Part shown: positions 26,118-35,272 of the stretch, in pieces | How positions within the stretch are numbered: the stretch's first letter is position 1 | How the letters are laid out: every line of letters starts with the position of its first letter | Assembly (NCBI GenBank): GCA_002726515.1 | Contig: PBTE01000125.1 | Span: 1 to 37,889, forward strand | Length of the DNA: 37,889 nucleotides | DNA from: Planctomycetaceae bacterium | GTDB lineage: Bacteria; Planctomycetota; Planctomycetia; Pirellulales; Pirellulaceae | Direction of reading: 5' to 3' | The notes under the pieces: model-generated | The model's database searches: none | What the model saw: only the letters and a program-made list of their open reading frames with translations | What the model was told of the DNA's origin: nothing | Made by a program: the position numbers and the translations under genes

Positions 26118-28040
26118 ATGATGGCGAGTGCGCGCTCAACCCGTGCTGTGGTGCAATACCGACGTTTTCTGACGCTTCGTTTTTTTTTCGTCTGCTGCTC
26201 ATGCACACTTTTTTTGCAATCCTCCCTCTTTGCAAAAAACAAAACAAGCCTGGATCCATTTGAACTGGAGCAGGAGTTTAAACACAACATTTTACAACTG
26301 GCCGATCGATGCCAGGATCAGCGGCTGCTCGCAGAAGCACAGACCACGCGTAACTGGTTGATTCGTCGCGACCCGAATCGACAATATTTTTTTCCTCCTG
26401 CCTCGACACCGGTGAGACCACCGGCAGCGGAGAGCACTGCTGCACATCGTGAGTGGCATGAGAGGTTCCTGCAACTTCGTCGCCAACACGCTGCACAACT
26501 TTACCAGCTGATTCAGCAGTCGCTGACTCGGGAACAAGCTTTCGAAGCCTTTCGCATGCTTTACGAAGTGCTTCGACAAAACCCCGACCATGCCGATGCT
26601 CGACGTATCCTCGGATATGTACAGATCGATGGTTTGTGGCGGACCCCCTTTGCCGCCAGAATGATCGACAATGACAAAGTGGATCATCCACATTTTGGCT
26701 GGCTCCCATCCGAACATGTCGCTCGTTATGAAGCGGGGGAAAGATACTTTCGTAAGCGTTGGGTTTCGGCCGATCAGGAACGGCGCGGAAAGTCCTCGAT
26801 CAATCAAGGCTGGCGAATTGAAACGGAACATTACCTCGTCAAAACCAACCACAGCCTCGAGGCAGGAGTCGCGCTGGGTCGCCAGCTGGAGACCCTGTAC
26901 ACTGTCTGGCGTCAACTGTTCGTCGGTTTCTATACCACCAACGAAATCCTCGCTCGACGGATACGTGGTGACAACGTCGAACTGGCTTCCCGGCGAAAAT
27001 TTAAAGTCGTGTTTTTTCGTGACCAGAACGACTATGTTCGCGAGCTGAAAAAATACCAACCTAAAATTGAACTCACCTTGGGAATCTACCTGGGCCCAAA
27101 AAGGACAGCCTATTTTCACGCGGGTTCGCGAGACGGTGATAAGACTTTGTATCACGAGGCGACACACCAACTTTTTCACGAATCACATCGCGGCCGCCAG
27201 TCGACTCGAGATGAAGTGGGCCTGAGACACAATTTCTGGATCATCGAGGGTATCGCGCTTTACATGGAGTCGATCCAGCAACACACCGATTTCCTGACCG
27301 TGGGTGGAGTCGAATCCGGGCGACTGCAGTATGCCCGGCACAACGTGCTATGTGGAAACTTCTTTGTTCCACTTGAACAACTGGTTTCACTCGGACGAAT
27401 CGAACTCCAGACTGACGATCGAATTCGTCTGCTTTACAGCCAGGCGGCCGGATTGACACACTTTCTGATGGACGGGGATGCCGGACATTATCGAAACTCG
27501 TTAGTCGATTTAATCCGGACGGTCTACGATCGCCTTGATCGGCCTTCGACTCTCGCACGATTCAGTGGCCAATCCTATGCCGCATTAGACGCGGGGTATC
27601 GCCAGTTCCTTGATGTTGACGACGCAGACTTACTTGATATCACTGCACCACAAGGAATGTACCGACTTCTGCTCGGGCGAACGGCTGTCACGGATATCGG
27701 CCTGCAGCGTCTAAATGGGGCCAGCCAACTCCGGGATCTCAATCTGGATGGCACGGCAATTACCGACCAGACGTTGCAAGTCATCGGAAACCTGCATCGC
27801 CTGGAAGAACTGGACCTCTCTGCAACGCGAATTTCCGACAACGGACTCCGACATTTAAAAAACCTGGAAAACCTCAAAATTCTCTGGCTCTCGGGCACGC
27901 CAGTGACCAACGAGGGATTAGTGTTTCTTACCGGGCTGAAGAGTCTGCAGCAATTGCACGTGGCCCGGACCCGGATCACCACAGAAGGGTTGAAACTGCT
28001 GAGCGACGCGTTACCATCACTACGTATTAATCATCCATGA
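26118..28040 (+). CDS. secreted gluzincin-like HExxH protein with C-terminal leucine-rich repeats (DUF1570-like)
   Basis: This 640-residue exported protein combines a probable metallopeptidase core with leucine-rich repeats. The N-terminus is a signal sequence (FLTLRFFFVCCSCTLFLQ). The core carries HEATH at 346-350 and WIIEG with Glu377, the same HExxH...WxxEG pattern as the protein at 2674-4281. A helical N-terminal part and the stretch TVWRQLFVGFYTTNEILA recall DUF1570. The last ~110 residues hold four LRRs of the pattern LxxLNLDGTAITDQTL, LEELDLSATRISDNGL, LKILWLSGTPVTNEGL. I chose ATG 26118 (ATG 26121 follows) over an upstream GTG at 26109; no strong ribosome site is seen. The stop is nine bases before the creatininase-family gene, so the two are probably cotranscribed. 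Confidence 0.78.
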   Translation: MMASARSTRAVVQYRRFLTLRFFFVCCSCTLFLQSSLFAKNKTSLDPFELEQEFKHNILQLADRCQDQRLLAEAQTTRNWLIRRDPNRQYFFPPASTPVRPPAAESTAAHREWHERFLQLRRQHAAQLYQLIQQSLTREQAFEAFRMLYEVLRQNPDHADARRILGYVQIDGLWRTPFAARMIDNDKVDHPHFGWLPSEHVARYEAGERYFRKRWVSADQERRGKSSINQGWRIETEHYLVKTNHSLEAGVALGRQLETLYTVWRQLFVGFYTTNEILARRIRGDNVELASRRKFKVVFFRDQNDYVRELKKYQPKIELTLGIYLGPKRTAYFHAGSRDGDKTLYHEATHQLFHESHRGRQSTRDEVGLRHNFWIIEGIALYMESIQQHTDFLTVGGVESGRLQYARHNVLCGNFFVPLEQLVSLGRIELQTDDRIRLLYSQAAGLTHFLMDGDAGHYRNSLVDLIRTVYDRLDRPSTLARFSGQSYAALDAGYRQFLDVDDADLLDITAPQGMYRLLLGRTAVTDIGLQRLNGASQLRDLNLDGTAITDQTLQVIGNLHRLEELDLSATRISDNGLRHLKNLENLKILWLSGTPVTNEGLVFLTGLKSLQQLHVARTRITTEGLKLLSDALPSLRINHP

Positions 28041-28049
28041 GGTGCTGAC

Positions 28050-28829
28050 GTGAGGCCCTGGAAACTTGAAGAAACCAATTACAGCGTTACAAAACAAACT
28101 TCTTATGAGGTAGCAGTCCTACCGCTGGGTGCGACAGAACCGCACAATCTACACCTGCCTTATGGTACGGATACCATCGAAGGCACAATCCTGGGTGAAA
28201 AAATTTGCGAAGCTGCTTTTCAAAAGGGAGCCCGGGTCATTCTCCTGCCCACTGTACCGTATGGCACGGAGACCAATATGCGCCGCTTGCCATTGGCGAT
28301 GAACGTGAACCCATCGACGCTTTACACGTTGCTTTCCGATCTCATCGAGTCGCTGAACGAAAACAATATTCACAAAATCTTGCTGCTCAACAGCCACGGA
28401 GGCAACGAACTCAAGCCCCTGTTACGTGAACTTCACGGAAAGACACGGGCCCAAATACTTCTCTGCAACTGGTACACAGCAATTCTAGACGTCTACGCAC
28501 AGATCTTCGATGCCACCGAAGATCACGCGGGTGAGATGGAGACTTCCTTCATGCTGGCTTACGCGCCGCACCTGGTCGCGCGGCAGGCCAACGGTGAGTT
28601 GACGGCTGACGAAGGGGAAAAATCCCAAATGCGGTTCGAAGCCCTCAATCAAGGCTGGGTCGAATTGACTCGACCCTGGCATCTGCTTACCACCAATAGC
28701 GGTGCGGGCAATCCACATGCCGCGACGAAAGAGAAGGGCGAGCGCCTGATGGAAGTCCTGGTCGAACGCCTGGGCACTTTTCTTGTCGAGTTGTCCGCTG
28801 CCAAAATCGACGAACAATTTCCCTTCTGA
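28050..28829 (+). CDS. creatininase-family amidohydrolase
   Basis: This is a metal-dependent amidohydrolase of the creatininase family (259 residues, normal length). Members open cyclic amides such as creatinine or act in cofactor-linked formamide hydrolysis; the substrate here is unknown. The metal site is conserved: Glu30 and His32 in GATEPHN, Asp41 in YGTDT, His116 and Glu120 in NSHGGNE, at spacing that parallels the characterised Pseudomonas enzyme. DHAGEMETS further on is also typical. The start is GTG 28050, with GAGGTG five bases upstream. It follows the LRR protein gene by nine bases and precedes tRNA-His by about 100 bases. Confidence 0.87.
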   Translation: MRPWKLEETNYSVTKQTSYEVAVLPLGATEPHNLHLPYGTDTIEGTILGEKICEAAFQKGARVILLPTVPYGTETNMRRLPLAMNVNPSTLYTLLSDLIESLNENNIHKILLLNSHGGNELKPLLRELHGKTRAQILLCNWYTAILDVYAQIFDATEDHAGEMETSFMLAYAPHLVARQANGELTADEGEKSQMRFEALNQGWVELTRPWHLLTTNSGAGNPHAATKEKGERLMEVLVERLGTFLVELSAAKIDEQFPF

Positions 28830-28932
28830 GCTGGGGCAGCTGGTCGCGGGAAAACGCCACCCTTGTCGTCGCCCGAAGTGCCGACTAAATTGAAGGATCT
28901 TGCAGAAAGCAGGGGCGGCAACTGCTGTGCAC

Positions 28933-29007
28933 GGTGGATGTAGCTCAGTCGGTTAGAGCACTAGATTGTGGTTCTAGGGGTCGGGGGTTCGAATCCCCTC
29001 ATCCACC
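28933..29007 (+). tRNA. tRNA-His (GTG)
   Basis: A full cloverleaf can be drawn. Acceptor arms are GTGGATG (28934-28940) and CATCCAC (29000-29006). The anticodon stem CTAGA/TCTAG encloses loop TTGTGGT with anticodon GTG at 28968-28970. The T arm is GGGGG-TTCGAAT-CCCCT. The identity elements agree: an encoded G at -1 (28933) faces C73 (29007), the extra pair specific to tRNA-His. The 3' CCA is not encoded (CTT follows) and must be added. Confidence 0.97.
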
Positions 29008-29057
29008 CTTTTGTTGTCGTCCGGGTAATGACAATTCTGCAGGAACACTTCCGGCGC

Positions 29058-30065
29058 TTATGCCTGAGTTCTCTGCAGGTCCTCGTCCAAGTTGCGAAAG
29101 ACTTGGATACCTGCCTGTTTTAGGTCCGCATGATAGGCGCGTACGGCTTCTAATGGATCGATCTGTTCATCGGCGATCCCACGCAGGTAACGCACAAAAG
29201 TGAGCTGATCTTCGGCATGGTTGATTTTTCTGCCGTAGAAAGCTGCCCGCGCTCCGCTTTTTTTGGCTTCCTGTAACATGTGGAAAGCGTCGAAAGTGGT
29301 TCCCGCCGAACCGCCCAGGATGCCGATAGGAATGGACGAATCGAAGTGCACCAGGGCCTCCATTGCAGATCGACCAAAATGGGGAATTTTCAACAGTATC
29401 GGTCGTGCAGTTTTCGTGACTCCTGCAAGGGATCGTACAATGCAGTCATTCACGAAGCGCGGTACGTCTGCGACCGCCTCGACAGGCGCATTGGGCGCAA
29501 AAACTTCCAGAATGTGCCGCAACCCTTTTGCCTCCGCTTCCAAGCGAAATGCCTTATACGATTCAAGCATCGCGCGATCGATGTGAGGACAATTGTTGAA
29601 CGTTATAGAGAACAAGGCCACGTTCACTCCACGAGTCCGATCACTTGCAGCCCCCGGGTAGCAGCCACACATCAAATGGTCGATCGTGGTTGTTGCAAAC
29701 GGCAGGGCCGGTTTATCGCCATAACTGCCACTGAAACCGCACCAGACATCCGTCGTGTCGTTGGCCCGCGCGGCAGCCGTAACCGGACTGTTGTCAAATA
29801 TGCGTTCTTCCATCGTCAACAATTCACTGGTACTGGGACTCATCAACATGATGTCTACCAGCCCCTGACAGGTCACCGCCCGAATGTTGTCACGCAGTTG
29901 ATCCATCGAGCGAAACATATTTGAAGCACTGCCCCGGGTGTGGTCCAACCCCGCTGCAGCCAGGCCGGCACCAAGGTCAGGGTCCTTGGCATCACAAAGG
30001 ATAAAATCCTGGCAACTCGAATCGGCTTGTAACCTCGCTAGTTTTTCATCCAACGTTTTGTTCAT
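29058..30065 (-). CDS. DhnA/FbaB-type class I aldolase-like TIM-barrel protein
   Basis: This 335-residue protein looks like a class I (Schiff-base) aldolase of the DhnA/FbaB/LacD type. Near the C-terminus IGILGGSAGTTFDAF (247-261) and AAFYGRKI (274-281) match the phosphate-binding strands of that fold, where the usual form is GG...GR. Lys226 in PILLKIPHFG is the best candidate for the Schiff-base residue. The N-terminal half (MNKTLDEKLARLQADSSCQD and onwards) is less typical. Substrate and pathway are unknown, and a role in sugar-phosphate cleavage is an inference. I chose ATG 30065. The frame runs to 30209, but those 48 residues are Cys-rich and unlike the family. A weak GGA precedes the ATG. 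Confidence 0.66.
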   Translation of the reverse strand: MNKTLDEKLARLQADSSCQDFILCDAKDPDLGAGLAAAGLDHTRGSASNMFRSMDQLRDNIRAVTCQGLVDIMLMSPSTSELLTMEERIFDNSPVTAAARANDTTDVWCGFSGSYGDKPALPFATTTIDHLMCGCYPGAASDRTRGVNVALFSITFNNCPHIDRAMLESYKAFRLEAEAKGLRHILEVFAPNAPVEAVADVPRFVNDCIVRSLAGVTKTARPILLKIPHFGRSAMEALVHFDSSIPIGILGGSAGTTFDAFHMLQEAKKSGARAAFYGRKINHAEDQLTFVRYLRGIADEQIDPLEAVRAYHADLKQAGIQVFRNLDEDLQRTQA

Positions 30066-30926
30066 ATCTAGTTCCGACTTCAGGTACTCCGGCAAGTGCG
30101 CAGACCGTCGCAAACACTCTAACAACACCCTCACACAGAAGTGACAACCAACGGGCTGACATAGCTGCGGTTCCCAGCGATGGGGGTGGCAGGGCCTGAG
30201 ACAGAACAACCAGATCCCGCATGGGCTCGGGACGTGCCGACTCCAAATAAAAGGGACATCTCAATGTAACCATTCGGTGTCAGGCGTCTGGTTGTTACAT
30301 CGCCGGTTCGGTCAAACCGCCTGGAAAACGTGAACCGTCAAATCTCTCGAGGCCTCCGCCAGCCAAATTTAGCATTGTGGCGTTTTCATCGCCAGGTCGC
30401 AACATGAAGTCGATATCAAACAAAAGGCTGGCGTTCCGAACGCGACAAACCGATGGGTAACACGAGTAGACGTCCCCTCAGCCGGCAGATGACATCGGCC
30501 AGTACATCCGAAGGTACAATATACTTGGTGGCGGTTTTGCAAAAATCGAGGATCGCTCTGCAACGGGCATCAGTCCTACAATCCGTTGCCAATGTTGGAG
30601 AAAGGATCGTGTCGCTGGCGTATCGGTCGGGAACAAGCGCTTCGGGAAAGACCACCGGCTGCTAAGAAAATTTTGCACGAACTGGAACGCCAACCCCCCG
30701 ACGCGACTCGGAATCCCTGTTCGTTCATTTTAGGGAAACTCTACCTTCCGCCTGCGGGCAGGCAGACGACTTTTCAACAGCGGAAAGTCCGCTGAGCGAG
30801 ACTGAGCACACCCCATTTACCGACAGCCATTGATAGCTCTGCTGTCAGTCAGTGCTACGGACATCGTTTTCCAAGATTCGCCTGGATGAATTATTGGATT
30901 TCACTATATTTACGAAGCCCTTTGTC
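30066..30926. other. long gene-poor region upstream of beta-ketoacyl synthase gene
   Basis: About 860 bases hold no certain gene. On the minus strand a frame from GTG 30655 to a stop at 30416 reads fairly protein-like (for example RAILDFCKTATKYIVPSD and LRGRLLVLPIGLS). An overlapping plus-strand frame from ATG 30453 to 30665 looks comparable, so neither can be preferred and neither has a ribosome site. The last ~100 bases before the synthase frame carry three perfect short stem-loops. Confidence 0.4.
30750..30846 (+). promoter_or_regulatory. cluster of three stem-loops, possible structured leader
   Basis: Three perfect inverted repeats follow each other: GCCTG/CAGGC (30750-30754 and 30759-30763) with a CGGG loop, AGCGGA/TCCGCT (30779-30784 and 30788-30793) with a three-base loop, and GACAGC/GCTGTC (30822-30827 and 30841-30846). 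They lie just upstream of the beta-ketoacyl synthase gene and may fold in its leader. No known riboswitch class is recognised. Confidence 0.35.
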
Positions 30927-32285
30927 ATGTCTGCACAGAGCGTATTGGGGAAGCAATGGATTTCAGGGTCTTTTCGGCAGTGGGGCCTGCCTGAAAGACT
31001 TGGTTTGGATGAGCGAAACGTTTTGGATGAGCCGCTAGTAATCACTGGAGTAGGGCTGATCACTTCGTTGGGAAGTGACTGTAAGTCGGTCTGGGATGCC
31101 ATCCGTCAGGGACGCAGCGGAGTTCGTCCGTTGATGGGTATTAACGGTATTCCCGACGGAATGTTGCTTGCCGCGACTGTCGAGTTGGAAAGAATATCTG
31201 CTCGCTCACTGAAGGTACTTCATCTCTGCGATATCGCTGCCGGCGAAGCACTTCATGATGCCGGACTCTCGGGGGACCAAGTCGACCGCAGCAATATGGG
31301 CTGCTGGGTCAGCGCCTGCATGCCCGATGATCGTGGTATGCTTGACCCGGAGGCCGCCACGCTTGCCGACCGGGACAGCAACATCAAATGGTACGACCAG
31401 TTCATGCCCCATGTGGCCCACAGTCATGTAATGCAGAAGTATAGGCTGTTTGGACCCAACATGTCTCATTCTACCGCTTGCGCAAGCGGCCTGATTGAAA
31501 TATTGTCCGCCACACGCGCTCTGCGTGACGGTCAGTGTGATGCGGCGCTGGTGGGGAGCGGGGAAGCGGTTTCCAGAATGCTGGCCGCAGGTTTTCATCG
31601 GATGGGCGTCCTGGCTTATGATGAAGCCCCTGAACAAGCCTGCCGACCCTTTGATAGCCAGCGAAGTGGTTTCGTACTGGGGGAAGGTGCAGCCATGTTC
31701 GTGGTGGAACGATTAACACACGCCTTGAAGCGAGGCGCAAGGATCTACGCGCAGATCGACAGCTGCCGGTGTCTCTCCGAAGCCCACCACATTACTGGTC
31801 TCGACGAAAAAGCCTCGACGCTGACACGTTTGATTCGAGACACACTCACCGAAGCCGGGCTGGAACCCCGGGACGTTGGATACGTCAATGCACATGGCAC
31901 CGCCACGGAACAAAATGACAAAGTCGAAATGCGAGGAATTTGTAACGTCTTCGGTGACGACACCTCTTCCTACTGTGTGAGCGCGACAAAATCCATGCAC
32001 GGTCATCTGCTGAATGCTGCCGGATGCGTGGAACTCGCAATCACCACGCTGGCCATGCGAGATGGATTTGCCCCGCCCACCATCAACCTCACGAATCCCG
32101 ATCCCGAGTGCCGCTTTGACGGGGTTCCATTAGTAGGACGTGACAAACAATTCCGACACGCGCTGAAACTCTCACTAGCCTTTGGTGGTCATCTCGTCTC
32201 GGTATGCCTGACCCGTTGGAATGACTCCCGGACAGGATTTGCCTACCCCTCCCCCAGGTCCCTGTCTTCCGCGCAAGCCGCTTGA
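30927..32285 (+). CDS. beta-ketoacyl-[acyl-carrier-protein] synthase, FabF-like
   Basis: This is a condensing enzyme of the KAS II (FabF) fold, extending an acyl-ACP with malonyl units. The Cys-His-His triad is complete: Cys185 in STACASG, His323 in NAHGTAT and His358 in KSMHGHLLNAAG, in the numbering of the 452-residue form. The core begins at EPLVITGVGLITSLG, so about 35 residues of non-conserved N-terminus precede it. An 11-base direct repeat (TTTGGATGAGC) lies in that extension and encodes two LDE units. ATG 30927 is my choice; GTG 30852 or a TTG nearer the core (around 31021) are possible, and no ribosome site settles it. No ACP, ketoreductase or dehydratase gene is adjacent, so it may serve a specialised lipid or polyketide route and not bulk fatty acid synthesis. 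Confidence 0.85.
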   Translation: MSAQSVLGKQWISGSFRQWGLPERLGLDERNVLDEPLVITGVGLITSLGSDCKSVWDAIRQGRSGVRPLMGINGIPDGMLLAATVELERISARSLKVLHLCDIAAGEALHDAGLSGDQVDRSNMGCWVSACMPDDRGMLDPEAATLADRDSNIKWYDQFMPHVAHSHVMQKYRLFGPNMSHSTACASGLIEILSATRALRDGQCDAALVGSGEAVSRMLAAGFHRMGVLAYDEAPEQACRPFDSQRSGFVLGEGAAMFVVERLTHALKRGARIYAQIDSCRCLSEAHHITGLDEKASTLTRLIRDTLTEAGLEPRDVGYVNAHGTATEQNDKVEMRGICNVFGDDTSSYCVSATKSMHGHLLNAAGCVELAITTLAMRDGFAPPTINLTNPDPECRFDGVPLVGRDKQFRHALKLSLAFGGHLVSVCLTRWNDSRTGFAYPSPRSLSSAQAA

Positions 32286-32345
32286 TCGGGATCCTCAGCC
32301 AACGAGTTGCGGAAGCCAGTTGAAGATTCTCGTCAAAAGTCGGTT

Positions 32346-34421
32346 TCACCTGCCTTGTTGCGCGGCCTGAAGACGGCGCACCTGTTGCAGGTACTTCTGA
32401 GCTGCCACATTCGCGGGATCCAGTCGCAATACTTTAACAAAGTACCCTTCGGCGCGATCAAAATCTTTCTGGTGCAGATAGAGTTCACCGAGACCCAGCA
32501 GGGGCGTGAGATCGTCAGGAGCGGCCGCTCTGGCCTGTTCGAGATGATCCTCCGCCAGATCTCCTCGCTCTAAATTGAAATACGCAATCCCCAAGGGCAA
32601 ATGGGCCGACCTTAAATCGGGATTCAATTCTAGTGCTCGCTGGTAGCTGGCAACGGCCTGCTTCCAACGCTTCTGCTTGATGTACACAACCCCCAAATTG
32701 AAATGACTGTTCGCCCTGTCTGGAGCGATTTTCAGCGATTGAAGCTGCAGTTTTTCAGCTTCTTCGAAGCGGTTTTGCCTGGTGTAAATCACACCCAGGT
32801 TACTCAGCGCATCGACATATTGTGGATTCGTACGAACCGCCCTTTCAAAATGAGATTGGGCCTTTCGGGTGTCACCTTTGTCCGCATAGTAGATGCCAAG
32901 ATTGTTATTTCCGAAATCATAGTCCTTCATGATACGAATCGACTCTTCGAAAGCCAATTTGGCCTGCTCCGGCTTTTTTAGTTGTTGGTAAGCCACCCCA
33001 ATGTGATTACAGGCAAAGTAGTTTTCATCAGTCACACGCTTTGCATGCTCAAACAGTGTAAGGCTGTCTTTCCAGTGAGAGACCTGGAACCAGGTCACTG
33101 CCGGCAATCCTACTAAAATCAAACTCGTCAGTACTGCCGCAGGAATTTTTGGACGATTCCAACGATGAAAAATTTCCGACCCACCCCACACAAAAAGAAT
33201 GTAGAGGCCGATGGAGGGAAGGTAGGTATACCGATCCGCCCGCGCTTGCGTTCCCACCTGCACAATGCCAATCACGGGCATCAGTGTTCCCAGGTACCAG
33301 CACCAACCAACCAGCCAATAGGGGCGCCGCCTCCAGAAAAAGAGCGCCGGCAAGGTGATCGCTAACAATACCATTCCTGCCAACACGGCCTGAAAATAGA
33401 GTTCGTAGGGAATTCTCTTCTCCAGCACAATCGGATGCGGGTAAAAGATTGCCAGGCGAGTGGGACACAGTGTATCTGTGATGTAAGCGACAAAACTCAC
33501 CAAAGCGTTAAGCATCCTTCCCTGCATAGAAATTGCTTCCAGCGAATTCAAAGCGCCAAATGCTGATTGTCCCTGAATCGCCTTGTGGCAAAACCAGAGC
33601 GCGATCGCCCCCAAAGGGATTTTTTCAGCCAGCAAAAAGTACCACCGCCTTGGAGGATATCTGGTTTCCGCTTTGCTGTTGTCGATTGATCCCAGCTCCA
33701 AGCGCCGACAGGGCCAGTAATCCACCAGCATCAACACGCAGGGCAGCGTTACGATCATTGACTTGCTGAGCAATCCACAGCCAAAGGCAAGCAACATCCC
33801 CACATAAGGCAAGCAAGCACGCCAACTCTGACAGCGCGCATACCAACCATAGAAAAGCAAAGTCAGTATCCCAAAAAATGCACTGAGCACGTCTTTGCGT
33901 TCGGCCACCCAGGCCACCGACTCGACGCGCAACGGATGCAGTGCAAACACGAAAGCAACCAGCAGCGGTGGCCAGAAAGAACCTGCTATTTGCCGCAATG
34001 CCCAGAACAACAGGACCGAGGTAGCAGCATGAAACAGCACATTGACGGCATGATGACCGGCCGGGTTAGTCCCAAACAACTGGACGTCCAGCATGTGAGA
34101 CAACCAGGTCAACGGGTGGTAGTTGCCAGCATGTGGTCCGGAAAACGCCCAGACAACTCCTCGCCAGGTCAAACCCTCTAACACATTAGCGTTCTTCGTG
34201 ACGTAGACATCGTCGTCGCAAACGAGGAACTCAAATTCTAAGACCTGCGCATAGACAGAAAATATTACAACCGCCAGCAGGGCCGAAAAGATAATCGACG
34301 CCTTGGTAAAAGGTTCCGGCAGGACCCGGGAAGCCAAGTCCTCCTTGTCTGACCGCCTTGATTTTCCAGCCCTGCCAACAAGACCGACATCTTTTGGCGA
34401 CTTGTACGATTTCCGATTCAT
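32346..34421 (-). CDS. polytopic membrane protein with C-terminal TPRs (TMTC / O-mannosyltransferase-like)
   Basis: This 691-residue protein has two parts. The first ~420 residues form many transmembrane helices after a short basic cytoplasmic N-terminus. An acidic motif in the first outer loop (FLVCDDDVYVTKNANVLEGL) is followed by NYHPLTWLSHMLDVQLFG and FALHPLRVESVAWVAERKDV. These are signatures of the TMTC-like family, related to GT-C type protein O-mannosyltransferases, where the acidic loop is catalytic. The last ~260 residues are about seven TPRs (for example ANSHFNLGVVYIKQKRWKQA). It may glycosylate exported proteins using a lipid-linked sugar, but activity is inferred from fold only. 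ATG 34421 starts it; the ribosome site is weak. Confidence 0.8.
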   Translation of the reverse strand: MNRKSYKSPKDVGLVGRAGKSRRSDKEDLASRVLPEPFTKASIIFSALLAVVIFSVYAQVLEFEFLVCDDDVYVTKNANVLEGLTWRGVVWAFSGPHAGNYHPLTWLSHMLDVQLFGTNPAGHHAVNVLFHAATSVLLFWALRQIAGSFWPPLLVAFVFALHPLRVESVAWVAERKDVLSAFFGILTLLFYGWYARCQSWRACLPYVGMLLAFGCGLLSKSMIVTLPCVLMLVDYWPCRRLELGSIDNSKAETRYPPRRWYFLLAEKIPLGAIALWFCHKAIQGQSAFGALNSLEAISMQGRMLNALVSFVAYITDTLCPTRLAIFYPHPIVLEKRIPYELYFQAVLAGMVLLAITLPALFFWRRRPYWLVGWCWYLGTLMPVIGIVQVGTQARADRYTYLPSIGLYILFVWGGSEIFHRWNRPKIPAAVLTSLILVGLPAVTWFQVSHWKDSLTLFEHAKRVTDENYFACNHIGVAYQQLKKPEQAKLAFEESIRIMKDYDFGNNNLGIYYADKGDTRKAQSHFERAVRTNPQYVDALSNLGVIYTRQNRFEEAEKLQLQSLKIAPDRANSHFNLGVVYIKQKRWKQAVASYQRALELNPDLRSAHLPLGIAYFNLERGDLAEDHLEQARAAAPDDLTPLLGLGELYLHQKDFDRAEGYFVKVLRLDPANVAAQKYLQQVRRLQAAQQGR

Positions 34422-35272
34422 CGGCCCTGCATGTCAAATCTGGTGAAGTCGGTGGATGATCGTATTCTAGCCCAAGCGACCAACAAAGGCAGACCGTATC
34501 AAGCAACCAACTGGTACCCCTGTTGAGTCTCTACCATTTTTTGTCGGCAAGGTGGAGACCGTGACACAAGTTGACCTGCCTCGGCAGCAGGGGTCAACGT
34601 GACACTCTCCGATAAGGGGTTTTTCATTAAACCGTCATCGGTTCCCAGGCCATGTGAGCTTGCTGCAGTGAACCTGGCTGCCCGCCTAGTTTCTCTTCGG
34701 CAGTCCTTCAGGACAGAAATCAACTCTAACTCCCTGGCCGCCAAAAACGAATTAACGGACCAAGACAGACCTGCCAAGCTGGGTACTTCCGAGAAACCGT
34801 TCGGCCAGAGCGACCCGTCCGTTGCGGAAAATGTCCAACAAGGATCCATTCCTCCCCTGTTGCCAGAATTCCAGCCTGCCTGTCCAAAAATTCTCGGCGT
34901 ACATTTTTGTCGTGGGACCAGACGTGTCATTCACCTCTGCAAAAATACCAATGGCGAACAAAGAACCGGCCTTTGAAACCGCTTTTTTAAACGACATCAA
35001 CAGGAAACATTTCCATGTCGTCAAATCTGAGAGGTGTGAAATGAACCGAGCACGTGTTTCTGTAGTTTCACTCTGGGGTGCTAGCAAGATATTTGACGTG
35101 GCAAGAGTTTTACCCATCCGTTTCGACGAGGGTGTCGCGGAGACCGTTGTTTCACCTTCGCCAACCTGCACGGACCGCTTTTCATACTGGTGATCTATTC
35201 AAAGTTAACGACAAACCTTCGCTACAGATAGAACTGATCCTGGCAACCATCTTCACTCAAGGAGGACTTTTG
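34422..35272. other. 851-base region without a convincing gene
   Basis: Open frames of 120-145 codons exist on both strands (minus 34499-34930, minus 34752-35171, plus 34599-34976, plus 34822-35193), but they overlap each other and none has recognisable sequence. The plus frame at 34599 has an AGGGG just upstream of its GTG and is the least unlikely. The region contains the strong inverted repeat at 34570-34598 and ends at the csrA ribosome site. Confidence 0.4.
34570..34598. repeat. inverted repeat flanked by a direct repeat
   Basis: GTTGACC (34570-34576) and GGTCAAC (34592-34598) pair perfectly; inside them TGC (34577-34579) and GCA (34584-34586) can add a nested stem. The pair is flanked by two copies of GTGACAC (34561-34567 and 34599-34605). 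It may be an operator or a folded RNA element. Confidence 0.45.

Noticed and set aside
28830-28932. Promoter for tRNA-His
   Set aside because: A TTGAAG occurs near 28890, but no -10-like hexamer lies at the right distance.
30416-30665. Small genes on the minus strand (30416-30655) or plus strand (30453-30665)
   Set aside because: Both overlapping frames look mildly protein-like, neither has a ribosome site or recognisable family, and at most one can be real. Described under the gene-poor region without being called as a gene.
34499-35193. Four open frames of 120-145 codons on both strands
   Set aside because: They overlap each other, contain no recognisable motif, have unusual residue composition, and start at weak codons.
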